From assembly GCA_003566875.1 (NCBI GenBank), contig PXBQ01000227.1, positions 1 through 6,945 on the forward strand: 6,945 nucleotides of DNA. Reading direction: 5' to 3'. Origin of the DNA: Spirochaetaceae bacterium (GTDB lineage: Bacteria; Spirochaetota; Spirochaetia; DSM-27196; PXBQ01). Positions within the stretch are counted from its first letter, which is position 1, and every line of letters starts with the position of its first letter. The notes under the pieces are model-generated. The model ran no database searches and had not been told where the DNA came from. It saw only the letters and a program-made list of their open reading frames with translations. The translations under genes were made by a program, and so were the position numbers. This document shows, piece by piece, positions 5,818 through 6,945 of this stretch.

Positions 5818-6630
5818 CTAGTCGTAATACTCAGTCACCGGTCCCGTGTACTCGAACGTCGCCGTTGTGGCGGTTTCGCTTACCATCCCATACACGTTCA
5901 GGGAACCCGATATGCTGTATTCGGAACCCGTGACGTTGATCTCCACAGTGCCGCCTGTAACCAGGTATACTTCGTCGACGTTTCCCGTGTCCCAATCGAG
6001 TCCGATGATAATGTACGAATAGTCGGAAAAGGTTCCTGCGTCCTCATATTCGGAGTAGACGTACGAACCGGCCATCGACGGGGCGTTCGCATCGAAGAAC
6101 ATCTCCAGGTACAAGAAGTCGCCGGAACCCGTTTCTTCGTCGAAATCCAGGGTGCCGCCGAGAAGGTTTACGTCGATGTTGTAAACGCCGTACCATTCAC
6201 CGTAATCCTCCAAGTACAAACGCGAAAGCTCGTGAGTCTGTCCACCGACAGTCATACTGCCTGCGGTGGTACTCGTGCCAGGGGTAACGGTCACCGAGAT
6301 CGTCTTCGTTATGTCGGAGAAACTCTCGACCGTGACCGAGGTGGTACCTTCCGATACGCCGGTAATCGTGACGATATCGCCGCTCCGCGAGACGGATGCG
6401 ATGGTCGAGTTCCCCGAAGAGACGGAAAACCAGTCGACGGTGCCGTCCTTGTCCCGTGCGGTTACGGTGAGTTGGTACGCCGCACCGACGGCGACGGAAA
6501 CGTTTTCCGATGAAGGGGAAATACTCAGCGTCGGCTCGGAGCCGGATCCCAGTGACGATAGAAGGTCGCAACCAGCGAGTATGACCAAAGTGAGTAAAAG
6601 GACCATCCATCCAATGCGCCTCTTGCACAT
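5818..6630 (-). CDS. Lipoprotein with bacterial Ig-like (BIG2) domain
   Basis: The ATG at 6628-6630 has a perfect GGAGG (6638-6642) seven bases upstream. The N-terminus MCKRRIGW is followed by a hydrophobic stretch and the lipobox LILAGC-type sequence VILAGC, giving an acylated Cys21, then a Ser/Gly linker. Residues about 34-116 are a BIG2-type Ig fold: LSISPSSENVSVAVGAAYQL, an IASVSRSGDIVTITGVSEGT centre where the family has its 'vAtVs..GvVtgvs.Gt' signature, and a final TISVTVTPG strand. Residues about 122-270 are acidic, Tyr-rich and beta-structured (GSYVYSEY, GGTVEINVTGSEYSISGSL, FEYTGPV), like a C-terminal module often seen in secreted lipoproteins of other diderms; I cannot assign a ligand. 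The role is probably adhesion or substrate binding in the envelope, inferred from the Ig-like fold. It is alone on its strand, with its own strong promoter, and converges with the lipoprotein at 4634-5308. Confidence 0.92.
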   Translation of the reverse strand: MCKRRIGWMVLLLTLVILAGCDLLSSLGSGSEPTLSISPSSENVSVAVGAAYQLTVTARDKDGTVDWFSVSSGNSTIASVSRSGDIVTITGVSEGTTSVTVESFSDITKTISVTVTPGTSTTAGSMTVGGQTHELSRLYLEDYGEWYGVYNIDVNLLGGTLDFDEETGSGDFLYLEMFFDANAPSMAGSYVYSEYEDAGTFSDYSYIIIGLDWDTGNVDEVYLVTGGTVEINVTGSEYSISGSLNVYGMVSETATTATFEYTGPVTEYYD

Positions 6631-6637
6631 GGCGGTG

Positions 6638-6642
6638 CCTCC
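6638..6642 (-). promoter_or_regulatory. Ribosome binding site of the Ig-like lipoprotein gene
   Basis: GGAGG on the minus strand, seven bases before the ATG at 6630. With the promoter at 6650-6678 it would lie almost at the 5' end of the transcript. Confidence 0.75.
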
Positions 6643-6649
6643 ATGAACG

Positions 6650-6678
6650 ATTATAGCACTGCATCAAAAAAAATTCAA
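6650..6678 (-). promoter_or_regulatory. Sigma70-type promoter of the Ig-like lipoprotein gene
   Basis: On the minus strand a perfect TATAAT -10 (6650-6655) lies exactly 17 bases from a -35-like TTGAAT (6673-6678, four of six consensus positions). Upstream, about 6679-6712, are A/T tracts resembling an UP element. Transcription should start near 6643, giving a leader of only about 13 bases that begins at the Shine-Dalgarno GGAGG (6638-6642). Confidence 0.75.
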
Positions 6679-6786
6679 AATAAAGTTTTAACTCCATTTA
6701 ATATTTTTTTTGTAATGAATTCCGGAAACAAAACACCGCGCAGAACTCGACCGGCGAGCCTTCCGTGCGGAGAAAAAAGACGTGAG

Positions 6787-6819
6787 AAAAAGCTGGGGTT
6801 GCGCTCGTGCCGCCGCCCC
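6787..6819 (-). terminator. Possible weak terminator of the HEAT-repeat gene
   Basis: On the minus strand, just after the TAG at 6821-6823, GGGG (6819-6816) can pair with CCCC (6798-6795) around a GC-rich interior, and TTTTT (6791-6787) follows after three bases. The stem is short and imperfect, so this is only suggestive. Confidence 0.25.
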
Positions 6820-6820
6820 T

Positions 6821-6945
6821 CTACAGCTCCTTCGCGCGCAAGCGTTCGAGGGCCCAGTGGGTGTATTTGCGGACTTTGCGGTCGGGGTCGTTTTCGAGGG
6901 CGGTGAGGAGATCTTTGCCCTCTTCGGTCGCGAGTTTTTCGAGCG
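6821..6945 (-). CDS. C-terminus of a HEAT-repeat protein (5' truncated by window edge)
   Basis: Forty residues plus a TAG stop (6821-6823) are visible, entering from the right edge. They form two amphipathic helices, LEKLATEEGKDLLTALEN and DPDRKVRKYTHWALERL, joined by the Asp-Pro-Asp turn and followed by RAKEL. The pattern D-x-x-x-V-R-x-x-x-x-x-A-L is the hallmark of the second helix of a HEAT repeat, and the first helix ends in ALENDPD as these repeats usually do. HEAT proteins are alpha-solenoid scaffolds that bind other proteins; the visible part does not show what this one binds or where it acts. It has GC-rich codons and no visible link to the lipoprotein gene, from which the promoter region 6643-6712 separates it. 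Confidence 0.8.
   Translation of the reverse strand, partial: LEKLATEEGKDLLTALENDPDRKVRKYTHWALERLRAKEL

Noticed and set aside
6643..6906. An 87-residue plus-strand frame over the AT-rich promoter and the HEAT-repeat gene
   Set aside because: It runs through the promoter region and then antisense to the HEAT-repeat codons; the second half is Arg/Gly-rich shadow translation.
1..6945. CRISPR arrays, tRNA or rRNA genes, attachment sites
   Set aside because: No regularly spaced repeats, no cloverleaf-like segment or conserved rRNA stretch, and no integrase or matching att-like repeats were seen.

Overview
This window comes from a GC-rich bacterial chromosome. The genes favour codons ending in G or C, and AT-rich DNA occurs only at two putative promoter regions. 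Four complete genes are well supported, and all four encode exported proteins: one has a Sec signal peptide and a barrel-like domain, two have clear lipoprotein signals, and one has a possible lipoprotein signal. This suggests a diderm (two-membrane) bacterium with a lipoprotein-rich envelope. The combination of exported beta-helix proteins, Ig-like lipoproteins, transglutaminase-TPR envelope proteins and HEAT-repeat proteins fits free-living Spirochaetota. That assignment is an impression from protein style, not a proven placement.

Layout on the plus strand. Positions 1-143 hold the last codons of an unidentified gene. A 366-base gap follows, with inverted repeats and a weak promoter candidate. 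A tightly coupled pair comes next. The first gene (510-2678) encodes a 722-residue exported protein with a beta-barrel-like N-terminus, an Ig-like region, a transglutaminase-fold domain and C-terminal TPRs. Its stop overlaps the start of the second gene (2675-4450), which encodes a 591-residue exported right-handed beta-helix protein with an SbsA-type Ig-like domain in front. After 183 bases comes a GTG-started lipoprotein of 224 residues (4634-5308).

Then follow 509 bases with no convincing gene (5309-5817). They hold a possible terminator hairpin, two exact palindromes, a GGGAGTG stem and one weak hint of a decayed transposase. On the minus strand, a 270-residue lipoprotein with a bacterial Ig-like (BIG2) domain runs from 6630 to 5818. 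It has a very good sigma70-type promoter and an unusually short predicted leader. The right edge (6821-6945, minus strand) is the C-terminus of a HEAT-repeat protein.

The beta-helix protein and the transglutaminase-like protein are almost certainly translated together and probably act at the same place in the envelope. Whether one modifies, anchors or processes the other is inference. The two lipoproteins have no visible catalytic motifs. No CRISPR array, rRNA, tRNA or intact mobile element was seen.
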